Part shown: positions 26,908 through 35,866 of the stretch, piece by piece | Layout: each line of letters opens with the position of its first letter | Position numbering within the stretch: position 1 is the stretch's first letter | DNA from: CAZWSX01 sp964636985 | GTDB taxonomy: Bacteria > Planctomycetota > Planctomycetia > Pirellulales > Pirellulaceae | DNA length: 64,000 nucleotides | Direction of reading: 5' to 3' | NCBI GenBank assembly: GCA_964636985.1 | Contig: CAZWSX010000024.1 | Location: forward strand, 59,984-123,983 | Program-made: the position numbers and the translations under genes | Notes under the pieces: generated by a model | What the model was told of the DNA's origin: nothing | Seen by the model: the letters and a program-made list of their open reading frames with translations, nothing else | Databases searched by the model: none

Positions 26908-27414
26908 GCTTCATGTCCGCCATTGCGGTAACCGGCAGGGACTGGAATCTTTGCGAAGTGAGTCTGTTCCGCAGCCACTCGCTAGACGCCAACCCCATTG
27001 GTTTGGCACTCCAGGCGTTCGCGATGGCTCGCGTGCTCTGGGGCCTGCGCTCCAAGACCGAAATCGAACCTCTTCTCTAGCCGGCCCTATTCTTGGTCTT
27101 CGATCGCGTGTTAACCGCAAGGCATCTCTAGTCGCGTCCTATAAACGCAACCGGCATACCAAGTTTTCTTTGCGCCTTCGCGCATCAAGCCTCCTCAGCA
27201 GTCGCCGCGCAGGTGCGAACGGTCGTTCCTCTTGTAACAGTCGCGTAGAGCTGCGCTCGCACGATGCGCCAATTCACTTTCGTCGCCGCCACCCGCCGAT
27301 TTGAAGAAGTGGCGAGGGCTGTTTCGATCGAGCGACTTGGCTCGACTCGGCTCCCCTCGGATCGGGCAAGGACTCGCCCACGAAACGCCACCTGCGTCGG
27401 GACGAGTCGCGCTT
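26908..27414. other. Intergenic stretch before ftsK, no protein gene seen
   Basis: About 500 bp. Minus-strand content could be a small RNA ending at the terminator 26867-26907. It should also hold the plus-strand ftsK promoter. I could not match it to RNase P, SRP, 6S or tmRNA signatures. Confidence 0.45.
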
Positions 27415-30400
27415 ATGTTCGAAAACCGCAGCCTCAAAATCGACGTTCTGGCCGTCGTCCTGATGGCCGCCATCGTCTTGCTCACGGCTTCGCTCCTCAC
27501 CTACGACCCGGCCGATCCGGTGTCCGAGCTGATGAGCAGCTTCTCATCAGTCTACGAGCCCGATTTGCTCGTCTATCCCCAAAACGAACGCGTGCAGAAC
27601 GCCTGCGGCCGCTTGGGAGCGATCACCGCCGATCTCTCCTTTACCCTCTTAGGCCAAGTGGCCTGGTATGTGTTGGCCTCGCTCGCATTCTTGGTTTTCA
27701 CGCTGCTGCGGCAACCCGATATCGATCACCCGCTCCGCCGCGCCTTGGGTTGGCTGATGACCATCATGGGCTCAACCACCATCCTCTCACTGATTGTGCC
27801 GGGCTTCTCACCAGGTCCCGTCTACGGCTCGGGCGGGTGCCTTGGCAAACTCGGACAAGTCATCCTCAGCCACCACTTCGCCGCCGCCGGCTCCGTGATC
27901 GTGGCCTTGGGGATCACGCTCGCCGGCGTGATGCTGGCCACCGAATACCACATCTTCCACTGGCTGTTCCGATCGATAGCCATCGCCTTGGTGGGCGTCG
28001 AACAATACCGCGCCTGGCGAAACGCCCGCCGCGCCATGCGGCAGTTGGAAGTGCAAGGCGATCTTGCGTTGGCGCCGGCTCAGCCGGCAGCCCCTGGCGG
28101 GTTCAACGTCCGCATCGGGGGCAAGACGCACGTGATGTCCACGGCCGATGAAGAGGACGATCTCCAAAGCGAAGACGCCGACGCACTCGCCGCCGATCAA
28201 GACGCCAGCGATGCCGACGCCGAAAGCGAACTCAGCGACGAGGAATCCGAAGCCGACGAACTCCCCGCTGTCCCGGCCAACGTCATTCCCGTTCCAGCGA
28301 ACGGCCAACTCTCCGCCGAAGGCGCCAAAGCCGCCGCTGCGCTCTTGGCGAAAGGGAAACCGGGCGAGCTCAAGATCAAAACCACCAACGACAAGCGCAA
28401 GGCCATGGAAGCCGAGCGGGCGGTCATTCGCACAACGCTCGATGAAGCCGACGCCACCACCGAACCGGCCGATGAGTACCAACTCCCCAGCATCCAACTG
28501 CTCCAAGTCGGCGAAGAGTTCGACCACGACGCGCAGGCCAAAGAAGTTCGCCGCAAAGCCAAGCTCATCGAGAAGACCTTCCACGACTTCAATATGCGGG
28601 TCCGCGTCGTCGAAATCGAAACCGGCCCCGTCATCGCGCAATACGAAATCGAACTCGAGCCCGGCCTTAAGCTCTCGAAAGTCTCGGCCCTCGCCGACGA
28701 CCTGGCGATTTCTTTGCGCGTGCCTAGCGTCCGCGTCGTCGCTCCGATCCCCGGCAAGAACACCGTCGGCATCGAAGTTCCCAACGAGGCTCGCCAGACC
28801 GTTCGCATGCGCGAGGTCATCGAGGAAGCCAACGGCCGCGTCAAGAAGATGCTGATCCCGCTTTTCCTCGGCAAGGACGTTGCGGGCAATCCGCTGGTCA
28901 CCGATCTCGCCAAGTTGCCCCACTTGCTGATCGCCGGTAGCACGGGTACCGGCAAGTCGGTCTGCTTGAATACGATCATCGCCTCGTTCCTCATGACGCG
29001 CCGACCAGACGAAGTCCGGATGCTCATGATCGACCCCAAGCAGGTCGAACTCTCGGGCTACGGCCGCTTGCCCCACTTGATGCACCCCGTGGTCACCGAC
29101 CCCAAGAAGGCCGAAGCGATCCTCAACTGGGCGGTCGAAAAAATGGAAGAGCGGTATACGCTGCTCGCCAAGGCCGGCGTCCGCCACATCACCAACTACA
29201 ACCAGATTGGCGAAGAAGAACTGATCGCCCGGCTGCAACCCGAGGACGACGAGGCCGCCAAAGCTTTGCCGCGCAACTTGCCGTTCATCGTGATCGTCGT
29301 CGACGAGTTCGCCGACTTGATGATGACCTGCGGCAAGGAAGTCGAGCAGCACATTATCCGCCTTGCTCAAAAGTCGCGTGCCGTCGGTATCCACTTGATC
29401 CTCGCGACCCAAAAGCCGACCGTCGACGTGATCACCGGCTTGATCAAATCGAACATGCCCGCGCGGATCTGCTGCAAGGTCACCAACCGCACCGACAGCC
29501 GCGTTGTGCTCGACGAAATGGGCGCGGAGAAGCTGCTGGGGCAGGGGGACATGCTGTTCCTCGGTCCAGGCACCAGCCAACTCATGCGCGGTCAGGGTAC
29601 GTTCCTCTCCGACGACGAAATCAATGCCGTCGTCGACTTCGTCACGGCCGGACGCGATCCGCAGTTCGTCCACGAACTGGTCAACCTCAAACCCAAGGAC
29701 GAAGAGGGGACCAGCATCCAGTCGGCCGAGAACCTCCGCAAGCGCGACCCGCTGTACGAGCAAGCCATCGAAGTCGTCATCCGCGAAGGCCGCGGCAGCG
29801 TCTCGCTCTTGCAACGAGCGCTGGGCATCGGCTACGGCCGGGCGGCCCGCTTGGTCGACTTCATGGCCGAAGACGGCATCGTCGGCCAGTACAACGGCTC
29901 GCAGGCCCGCGACGTCGTGATCAGCATCGACGACTGGCACAAGCTGCAAGCAGGCGAAAGCGTCGACGCGGCACCGCCCACACCAACTCCCAAACCGGCG
30001 GCTCCGCCACCCAAACCCGCGCCGCGCAGCGCCTCATCGGGTCCGCTCCCTCCCTCTGGTCCGACGGTCAACGACATCCTCGCCAGCGGCAGCGCTCCCA
30101 AGCGAAGCAATCGCGTCGTCCCCGAACCATGGGAAGGAGCCGACAGCGACGAAGAAGAAATCGAAACCAAACCCAAGTCGCGGTCGCGCAAAAGCGCGAA
30201 GCCGGCGGCCAAGCCTCCAGTTGTCGCGGATGAGGATGCAGATCAGGACTTCGAAGACGAAAATCTCGACGACACGGAAGCCGCAGAGCAGGACGAAAGC
30301 GATTCGTCCAGCGACGACTCATCCGAGGAAAGAGGCACCGCCGAAACCACCGAATTCCGCATGCCCGATCATGGCCGCGTGATCCGCGCAGCCATGAAGC

Positions 30401-30801
30401 CGCTCCCCATGCCATGGGAAGAAGAGGCCGAAGCCGACAGCGAAATGGATGCCAGTGAAACGAATGACGATGACGGCGACGACGATCCCACTCCAGGTGG
30501 CGGCCGCACCCGCGTCGACGCCGAAGACGACAGCGATAATCGGCGCGCTCACGGTTCGCGCAGCGAATCCCTAGCCCGCGCCCGCCGCGACGACACCACC
30601 CACGCCCAAGCCAAATCAAGCGAGGCTGAGGAAGAATCGTACGACGACCAATCCGACGTCGACTCAACCGACGAAGTCGAAGACGACTGGTCCGACGAGT
30701 CGGAAGAAGACCTCTGGAGCGAAAAGCAATCGAAGTTCCCCGACCTCGACCGCGAAGACGACCAAGACACCGACGACGACTACTACGAAGAAAGCGCGTA
30801 G
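27415..30801 (+). CDS. ftsK: DNA translocase FtsK/SpoIIIE family
   Basis: 1128 residues from the ATG at 27415 (GGGACGAG ~9 bp upstream). Four N-terminal helices (~10-165), an acidic Asp/Glu/Ala linker (~240-300), then the motor: Walker A G508-STGTGKS515, Walker B IVVD630-E631, and ATQKPTVDVITGLIKSNMPA. The gamma winged helix (~778-843, YEQAIEVVIREGRGSVSLLQ) would read polar DNA signals. FtsK pumps DNA at the division site to clear chromosomes for dimer resolution. Odd: ~285 residues follow gamma, extremely rich in Asp/Glu/Ser, with two PxPWE motifs. FtsK proteins usually end with gamma. Planctomycetes lack FtsZ, so the partner apparatus must differ. Monocistronic. Confidence 0.95.
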   Translation: MFENRSLKIDVLAVVLMAAIVLLTASLLTYDPADPVSELMSSFSSVYEPDLLVYPQNERVQNACGRLGAITADLSFTLLGQVAWYVLASLAFLVFTLLRQPDIDHPLRRALGWLMTIMGSTTILSLIVPGFSPGPVYGSGGCLGKLGQVILSHHFAAAGSVIVALGITLAGVMLATEYHIFHWLFRSIAIALVGVEQYRAWRNARRAMRQLEVQGDLALAPAQPAAPGGFNVRIGGKTHVMSTADEEDDLQSEDADALAADQDASDADAESELSDEESEADELPAVPANVIPVPANGQLSAEGAKAAAALLAKGKPGELKIKTTNDKRKAMEAERAVIRTTLDEADATTEPADEYQLPSIQLLQVGEEFDHDAQAKEVRRKAKLIEKTFHDFNMRVRVVEIETGPVIAQYEIELEPGLKLSKVSALADDLAISLRVPSVRVVAPIPGKNTVGIEVPNEARQTVRMREVIEEANGRVKKMLIPLFLGKDVAGNPLVTDLAKLPHLLIAGSTGTGKSVCLNTIIASFLMTRRPDEVRMLMIDPKQVELSGYGRLPHLMHPVVTDPKKAEAILNWAVEKMEERYTLLAKAGVRHITNYNQIGEEELIARLQPEDDEAAKALPRNLPFIVIVVDEFADLMMTCGKEVEQHIIRLAQKSRAVGIHLILATQKPTVDVITGLIKSNMPARICCKVTNRTDSRVVLDEMGAEKLLGQGDMLFLGPGTSQLMRGQGTFLSDDEINAVVDFVTAGRDPQFVHELVNLKPKDEEGTSIQSAENLRKRDPLYEQAIEVVIREGRGSVSLLQRALGIGYGRAARLVDFMAEDGIVGQYNGSQARDVVISIDDWHKLQAGESVDAAPPTPTPKPAAPPPKPAPRSASSGPLPPSGPTVNDILASGSAPKRSNRVVPEPWEGADSDEEEIETKPKSRSRKSAKPAAKPPVVADEDADQDFEDENLDDTEAAEQDESDSSSDDSSEERGTAETTEFRMPDHGRVIRAAMKPLPMPWEEEAEADSEMDASETNDDDGDDDPTPGGGRTRVDAEDDSDNRRAHGSRSESLARARRDDTTHAQAKSSEAEEESYDDQSDVDSTDEVEDDWSDESEEDLWSEKQSKFPDLDREDDQDTDDDYYEESA

Positions 30802-30809
30802 CGTCAAAC

Positions 30810-30843
30810 GGGTGGCACTGGCGTCCAAACGACGCCAGTGTGA
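30810..30843. repeat. Hairpin repeat R1, copy 2
   Basis: GGGTGGCACTGGCGTC ... GACGCCAGTGTGA, 8 bp after the ftsK stop; near-identical to 3917-3950. Confidence 0.8.
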
Positions 30844-30957
30844 ATCGCAAGAAACCGCCGCCCTCCCCCAATCCCCACGCCGCAACGCGGCCTCCCAACC
30901 AGAGCCCACGGCAGAGCGACCAACGCGATCGCCGCCTTGGGGCATCTTCTTTGAACA

Positions 30958-31794
30958 TCAATTTCGATGGGGGCGTGAGATAGGGGGACGGATGACAGGT
31001 GTGTCAATGACCAAGCCGGGTAGGCTTTCTTTTAGCCGAGCTGTCCCGTTTCTGGTTATCACACCCATGCTGACGTTAACGCACTTCAGACTCCTGAATT
31101 TCGACAGTTGCATGAATCCATCGTCGGTGATTTTCGTACCATCCAAGTAGATTTGTCTCAGCTTGGGCAAGTCAGCTAAATGCGCTAAGCCATCATCCGT
31201 TATCTTGGTCTCACCCAGATCGAGATATTCGAGCTGGAGGAAGTGACTTAGATTCTTCAGATCCGAATCCGTGGCATTCGATGTAAGGCGAAGTCCTTCT
31301 AAACGAGGAAGAATGCGCAATTTGTCGATGAGGTCACCGTTATCTAGCGTCACTTCGGCGATGTCTAAGAAGTAATCGCGCCCAAACAGCGCCACCAACC
31401 AGCGATTATTGTCATGCTCATAACTGCCAAAATACCTAAGCACCCCTCCGTTGCGCTCGACTAGCCGCGCCAGTTCACGCTGTGGCTTGGTCTTGTGCAT
31501 TTCATTCGCCACCCATGCACAAGGCGGCGCCAGCACAAAGATCATGGCGAGCAACATTCCCAGCCCAAACTGCGTGCGTCGTTTCCGGAAATGGCTCGTT
31601 CCAACCCAAGCCAGCAACATGAGCAGTCCAGCAACCGCGAGCACCAACGAAAGGGCCGATGCCGAGCCCCTAGCGTCCTCAAACCAGCGATAGTACGCGG
31701 ACACAAACAGGAACGCTTCGACGAGAAGCAGGCCGCCCACGGTTAGGAGCGGTAAAGATGGTCCACGAGGTTGTATTGAGGATGTCACGGTCAT
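30958..31794 (-). CDS. Membrane LRR protein, paralogue 4 (short)
   Basis: 278 residues from the ATG at 31794. Two hydrophobic segments (PLLTVGGLLLVEAFLFVSAY, ~14-35, and SALSLVLAVAGLLMLLAW, ~45-65) come before the anchor RTQFGLGMLLAMIFVLAPPC (~75-95), then KPQRELARLVERNGGVLRYF and only about five LRRs (LDLGETKITDDGLAHLADLP). The QFGL anchor and the QRE segment tie it to the LRR trio at 12-17 kb, but it has two more helices and fewer repeats. It is divergent from the NPY-family remnant at 31948, sharing a 153 bp upstream gap. A longer frame to 32052 exists but overlaps that remnant. Function unknown. Confidence 0.82.
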   Translation of the reverse strand: MTVTSSIQPRGPSLPLLTVGGLLLVEAFLFVSAYYRWFEDARGSASALSLVLAVAGLLMLLAWVGTSHFRKRRTQFGLGMLLAMIFVLAPPCAWVANEMHKTKPQRELARLVERNGGVLRYFGSYEHDNNRWLVALFGRDYFLDIAEVTLDNGDLIDKLRILPRLEGLRLTSNATDSDLKNLSHFLQLEYLDLGETKITDDGLAHLADLPKLRQIYLDGTKITDDGFMQLSKFRSLKCVNVSMGVITRNGTARLKESLPGLVIDTPVIRPPISRPHRN

Positions 31795-31947
31795 CTCTAG
31801 CTCGCGTAAGGCCGGTCTCATCGCGCCCAATGCACGTCGTTTTATCCACCTTCGCCCCCCAAATCGGCGATACTGAGGGGAGATCGAAAATTCCCAAGGC
31901 GTCATCACACCTTCGTCGTCGGATGGAAATCCGAGCCACATTGGAAC

Positions 31948-32145
31948 ATGGTCGCGGTCATCTACGTGCTGGCTTGGGTCTCTCTGGGTGTTTGGGCTCT
32001 CGTGTATGTGCCGGCCTGGTTGGCAGTCCAAGCGTGGCGATGGCATTTGCAAGGGATCGATTTGGCCACGCTAGAGAAAGTGGAGCAACCTCGCGCCAAC
32101 GTCTCTTTCGAAGTGCCGCCCAAGTCTTCGCGAGACCATTGGTGA
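31948..32145 (+). pseudogene. C-terminal remnant of an NPY-family membrane protein
   Basis: 65 codons: one helix (VIYVLAWVSLGVWALVYVPA) and the C-terminal family signature LAVQAWRWHLQGIDLATLEK. This equals the last ~60 residues of the paralogues at 32758, 37206 and 37877; the NPY tag and first three helices are missing. Its stop overlaps the GTG of the next paralogue by 4 bp (GTGA), so it may still be translated. A truncated gene is the simplest reading; a functional short form cannot be excluded. Confidence 0.7.
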
Positions 32146-32693
32146 CCAACAACCCCTACGAATCGCCCCCGATACCCGGCTTCCAGGAAGCGAAGCGCAA
32201 GAGCGCGTCCCTCCGTGTCCCCGACGACTCGACCATACGTTGCTTCCTTGTCATCAACCAATTCGTGGCTGCGGCGATCATGGGATTGGGCGGGGTCTTA
32301 TGGGTGCTTGTGCTGGTCGTCAATTTCAATCCTGGCGGCTCGGATATGGCTTTCGTCAGCCTGGTTGCCGGGACTGTTATCGGCGTGGTTGGCTATTTCC
32401 AGTGGCGACGACATCTAGCTGCTATCCTCCTCACAGGCTTAGCCGTGTTAGGGGCGTACCTCGTGTTGGGACTTCTGCTGCTCGAATTCGTGCTTTCGGC
32501 TTTGTCCGCGACTCCAACAGGTGACACAATCCTTCAAAGGCTATTCGTCTTTGGATTTCTGCTCCTGATCGGTGCCGTACTCGCGGTTCCAGGATGGGTG
32601 GCATTTCGCGCCGTGCTGTGGCAGCTGGATGGTGTAGATCTCTCTACGTTGCAGCCAACCTCCGATGCCAAAAACGGCGATACTCAGAGATAG
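32142..32693 (+). CDS. NPY-tagged four-helix membrane protein, paralogue 1
   Basis: 183 residues from a GTG at 32142, chosen because TNNPYESPP then becomes the N-terminus as in the other members; upstream codons in this frame lie within the remnant. Four helices (~43-63, ~72-88, ~97-125, ~137-160). FQWRRHLAAI follows helix 2, a family mark ([FY]QxRxHxxA), and the C-terminus reads FRAVLWQLDGVDLSTLQ, a divergent form of the AWxWHxQGIDL signature. It does not match any family I can name. It is translationally linked to the remnant before it and followed by a second paralogue 64 bp on. Confidence 0.8.
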   Translation: MTNNPYESPPIPGFQEAKRKSASLRVPDDSTIRCFLVINQFVAAAIMGLGGVLWVLVLVVNFNPGGSDMAFVSLVAGTVIGVVGYFQWRRHLAAILLTGLAVLGAYLVLGLLLLEFVLSALSATPTGDTILQRLFVFGFLLLIGAVLAVPGWVAFRAVLWQLDGVDLSTLQPTSDAKNGDTQR

Positions 32694-32757
32694 CCAGTCT
32701 TGTGAGGCGTCGTGCATGACTTTCAACACAGCCTCGAACGCTCACTCGGTGCGATGG

Positions 32758-33303
32758 ATGTCGAGTAATCCCTACGAACCCCCATCGCCGGCAGTCTTGG
32801 AAGAGGCCCAGCGTGCCCCTAAGCTACTCGCTATCTCTCAGCGGGCAGCCGTGCAATGGTTTATCACCCTCAACCGCATGGCCGGCACCGCGATCCTCGG
32901 TACGGGATTCGCGATCACCTTGCTCTGCGTCGTCATCAACTTGGGCAACCTCCACAACATCGCAACCAGACCGGTGCTCGCCAGTATGGGCCTGGGAATC
33001 GCAATCGTCGCTTTAGGCAGCTTTCAACTCAGGCGAAGCATCTTCGCCATCACGTTCACAGGTGCGATCGTCGTATCGCTTTATACGTTCGCTGTTGTGG
33101 CGATCCTTCTTGTTGCGGTGGGGCCTGGGCTGCTGCCGAACGCGCGACCCGTGCCCCTCGTCGCCGCGTTGGCGGCACTCGTAATCCTGACCACCGTCTT
33201 TGGAGCCCTCGTGTACGTGCCGGCGTGGTTGACGCTCCGAGCATGGCTGTGGCGCATGCAAGGGATCGATCTCATCTCGCTCGAGAAGACCGAGTACCGC
33301 TAA
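32758..33303 (+). CDS. NPY-tagged four-helix membrane protein, paralogue 2
   Basis: 181 residues from the ATG at 32758, where MSSNPYEPPSPAVLEEAQR is the N-terminus. Helices: ~43-62, ~70-86, ~93-125 and ~133-160. Marks: FQLRRSIFAI after helix 2, and LTLRAWLWRMQGIDLISLEK at the end. The C-terminus and helix 4 (GALVYVPAWL) are almost the same as in the remnant at 31948, so these two copies duplicated recently. No known domain. The cytoplasmic tag and amphipathic C-terminal segment suggest binding of a common partner. Confidence 0.8.
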   Translation: MSSNPYEPPSPAVLEEAQRAPKLLAISQRAAVQWFITLNRMAGTAILGTGFAITLLCVVINLGNLHNIATRPVLASMGLGIAIVALGSFQLRRSIFAITFTGAIVVSLYTFAVVAILLVAVGPGLLPNARPVPLVAALAALVILTTVFGALVYVPAWLTLRAWLWRMQGIDLISLEKTEYR

Positions 33304-33687
33304 ACGAGTCGCCTCGCAGATGCGAAGCACTTCGTCGTTCGAGATCACCTTCAAGTCCTTCACGCGCGGACGCGTGGACTCGGCAGGCTAGCATTGTGTG
33401 GTCTGATGCAGCCAAATTCTCGGCGGTAAATCCGCCAAAAAGTAATCGATCCATGTTGATGTTTGTTGCGTGCATAACCAGCCGTGATTCGGGGATAAGC
33501 TTGTCATCAACCTTTGGCGATCGGTGCTTGCGGCTACCTGCATTCTCGCCGGGCTAGCACCGCGAACTCCTCGACGAGCATTCTTAACTCGGTTGTAATG
33601 CGGCCCTGTAACAGTCGGACTTCTCTCGCCACACACGGCAAGGTAGCCTCCGCGCTTGCATCCATTGGATTATGCAATTTGGCGCGA
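33304..33687. other. Intergenic stretch, no gene seen
   Basis: ~380 bp between an NPY paralogue and the deacetylase operon. Short frames on both strands show no family similarity. Presumably holds the operon promoter. Confidence 0.5.
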
Positions 33688-34602
33688 ATGATTCGGCGAA
33701 CAAACAACTCGATGCTCGTGATCACGGCCGACGACTACGGAATCGGGCCCGAAACCTCGCGCGCCATCATCGACCTGGCTTGCCACGGGCGGCTTTCGGC
33801 CGCCGTATTGCTAGTCAACTCTCCGTATGCGGAGCAAGCCGTCCGCACGTGGAAAGCCGCCTCGCCCAACGCCGACCTCGGCTGGCACGCGAACCTCACG
33901 CTCGACCGTCCCATCCTGGCGCCGCATGCCGTGCCGTCGCTCGTCGACCCCGCCACGGGCATGTTTTGGCCCCTCGAAGCATTCCTCTGGCGCTGGGCCA
34001 CAGGGCGCATCGACGCGGCCGAAGTCGAACGCGAGTGGATGGCCCAGTGGAACCGCTTTTGCGATCTTGTCGGGCGACCGCCTGATGTGGTGAATTCGCA
34101 CCAACACGTCGCGATCTTTAATGGTCCGTCGCAAGCCCTCTTGAGCGTTTTGAAACAGTCCGGCCACCATCCCTTTGTTCGCCGTGTGTCCGAATCTTTC
34201 CGCAGCGTGTGGACTTGCCGCAACGCCCGCGTCAAACGTTCGCTCCTGTCGATCTTTGGCGCCCGCCAGGCCACGAAACTTCGCCGAGCCGGCTACCCCG
34301 GTTGCGAGTCCCTCGCAGGAATCGCCAACCACGACGCCGGGATCAACGCCGCGTTTTATCGACAGCGCCTGGCGGCTATGCCCCGAGGCAGCGTCGAGCT
34401 TATGGTGCATCCCGGCTTTCGCGACGAGACGCTGCTCGATCGCGATTGCCATCTCGGCGATGGCGGCCTCAAGCGGAGAATCGCCGAGTGGAAAGCCCTC
34501 GCTTCGCACGAGTGGGGCGAGTTTCTCAGTGAGCACGCGTCGCGCATCGTTCGACCTTCGGGACAGACGGCTACCAAGCGCGGGGCGGAACATGCGGCGT
34601 GA
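33688..34602 (+). CDS. YdjC/ChbG-family carbohydrate deacetylase
   Basis: 304 residues from the ATG at 33688 (the ATG at 33712, eight codons on, is an alternative; neither has a good ribosome site). The YdjC fold marks are ITADDYG (D15-D16), LGWHANLTLDRP with H67, and VNSHQHVAIF (~130), which supply the metal ligands and base of this family, plus MVHPGF near the C-terminus. Relatives remove N-acetyl groups from chitooligosaccharides (ChbG) or act in hopanoid sugar formation (HpnK). It overlaps the GT87 gene by 11 bp, which overlaps the GT2 gene by 4 bp. The setting suggests deacetylation of a lipid-linked or envelope amino sugar rather than chitin use. Confidence 0.87.
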   Translation: MIRRTNNSMLVITADDYGIGPETSRAIIDLACHGRLSAAVLLVNSPYAEQAVRTWKAASPNADLGWHANLTLDRPILAPHAVPSLVDPATGMFWPLEAFLWRWATGRIDAAEVEREWMAQWNRFCDLVGRPPDVVNSHQHVAIFNGPSQALLSVLKQSGHHPFVRRVSESFRSVWTCRNARVKRSLLSIFGARQATKLRRAGYPGCESLAGIANHDAGINAAFYRQRLAAMPRGSVELMVHPGFRDETLLDRDCHLGDGGLKRRIAEWKALASHEWGEFLSEHASRIVRPSGQTATKRGAEHAA

Positions 34603-35866
34603 CGACATCACATCGCCCTTATCCGCAGTCGTTCGTTCGCCAGCCGCCTGGTGTTGGGCGCTAGCACTGGTCGCAGTGTGCGTTGTGGCTGCCGGCGCAC
34701 CAGCCCGCCGCAACATGTACATCCTTTACGCCCAAGCAGGGCGCTGGTGGGCAGCCGAACAAGACTGCTATTTGCCCGCAGGAAAAACCTTCGAAACCTC
34801 CTGCTTTCGCTACACGCCGATCATCGCCGCAACCTTTAGCGTGCCTGCCTTGTTGCCCGACGGACTCGGCGGCGCACTCTGGCGCGTCGCCATGACCGGC
34901 ACCTTCGTGGCCGGATTTCATCAGGCCACAAAGCGGCTTTGCGATGCCACGGCGCTGCAAAGCGTGCTGGTCCGCAACGTCATGTGGCTCCTCGCGCTGT
35001 TGCTTTGCCTGAATAACATGCGCAACGGGCAATCGAACTTGCTCACTATCGGAGCCATCCTGCTCGCCGCCGCCAACTTTGAGCAACAACACTGGAGCAT
35101 CTCGGCCGCCTGCTTCGCGCTGGCAGTCGCCTTCAAGATTTATCCGGTCTCCGTGTTACTTCTCTTCGTAGCCATGAACCCCGCGCGGATGGCGATTCCA
35201 GCCGTGCTGAGTCTGTCCGGCGTCGCGCTCCTGCCGTTCGCCGTGAGTTCGCCCGAGTTCGTGGCAGCCGAGTACCGCAACTGGTTTTCGGTCTTGGGGA
35301 GCGATGACCGCTCAGGCTGGGACGTCGTACACGGCTACCGCGACGTCTCGATGCTGGTAAGGCTGTTTGGCATTCCTGTTTCGCGCTCCACATTTTTCGT
35401 CGCGCAAGTGCTGGCCGGTTTGATCGCCGCCGCCGCCTGCATCGGCCTCACCGTGGAAGAAAAAATGCCGCGCCCCCGGCGAATCCGTTTCGCCCTTTGC
35501 TGCGGCATCTTTTGGATGCTCCTCTTCGGCCCCGCCACCGAGGCTGCCACGCTAGTTCTGATTGCGCCCGTCGTCGCATGGACCTGGTGTGATATGGTCT
35601 CGGACTGGAAAGAATGGCGCATTCGCCCCGTGCTCTGGCTCGGCATGGGCATCCTGGTGATCAGCGTGCTGGCCGGCACATTTTCTCCGCTGATGCACGC
35701 CATGAACGACCACGGCGCCCAGCCATTGAGCACGCTCCTGATCGCCGTCGGCTTTTTCGCACGCGAGTACGTCTCCTGGAAACAACTGCGAACGAAGGAC
35801 GCAGTGAAGCGACCGGCGTTCCCCGAATCGACGTCGGAACTGGCAATGGAAGGGGGCGCCCGATGA
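34592..35866 (+). CDS. GT87-family (DUF2029) membrane glycosyltransferase
   Basis: 424 residues from the ATG at 34592 (GGGGCGGA just upstream); the longer frame merely overlaps the deacetylase. About ten helices fill the protein; the first is at ~16-36 (WCWALALVAVCVVAAGA), and polar Trp/Tyr/Cys-rich loops face outward (RWWAAEQDCY, FRYTPI), as in the GT-C fold. KIYPVSVLLL and NMRNGQSNLLTIG are typical of GT87 polyprenyl-phosphate-mannose-dependent transferases. The next gene is a GT2 that would make just such a polyprenyl-phosphate sugar, so donor maker and user are encoded together. Confidence 0.85.
   Translation: MRRDDITSPLSAVVRSPAAWCWALALVAVCVVAAGAPARRNMYILYAQAGRWWAAEQDCYLPAGKTFETSCFRYTPIIAATFSVPALLPDGLGGALWRVAMTGTFVAGFHQATKRLCDATALQSVLVRNVMWLLALLLCLNNMRNGQSNLLTIGAILLAAANFEQQHWSISAACFALAVAFKIYPVSVLLLFVAMNPARMAIPAVLSLSGVALLPFAVSSPEFVAAEYRNWFSVLGSDDRSGWDVVHGYRDVSMLVRLFGIPVSRSTFFVAQVLAGLIAAAACIGLTVEEKMPRPRRIRFALCCGIFWMLLFGPATEAATLVLIAPVVAWTWCDMVSDWKEWRIRPVLWLGMGILVISVLAGTFSPLMHAMNDHGAQPLSTLLIAVGFFAREYVSWKQLRTKDAVKRPAFPESTSELAMEGGAR

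Noticed and set aside
26738..27055. 105-codon minus-strand frame over the orphan terminator
   Set aside because: Crosses a strong terminator and a palindrome; no similarity.
27808..29949. 713-codon open frame antisense to ftsK
   Set aside because: It mirrors codon positions of a certain gene in GC-rich DNA; composition is Asp/Val/Gly-rich without any family motif.
33534..33725. Minus-strand frame with a plausible helical segment before the deacetylase gene
   Set aside because: Hinted at a transposase-like relic, but no motif could be confirmed.
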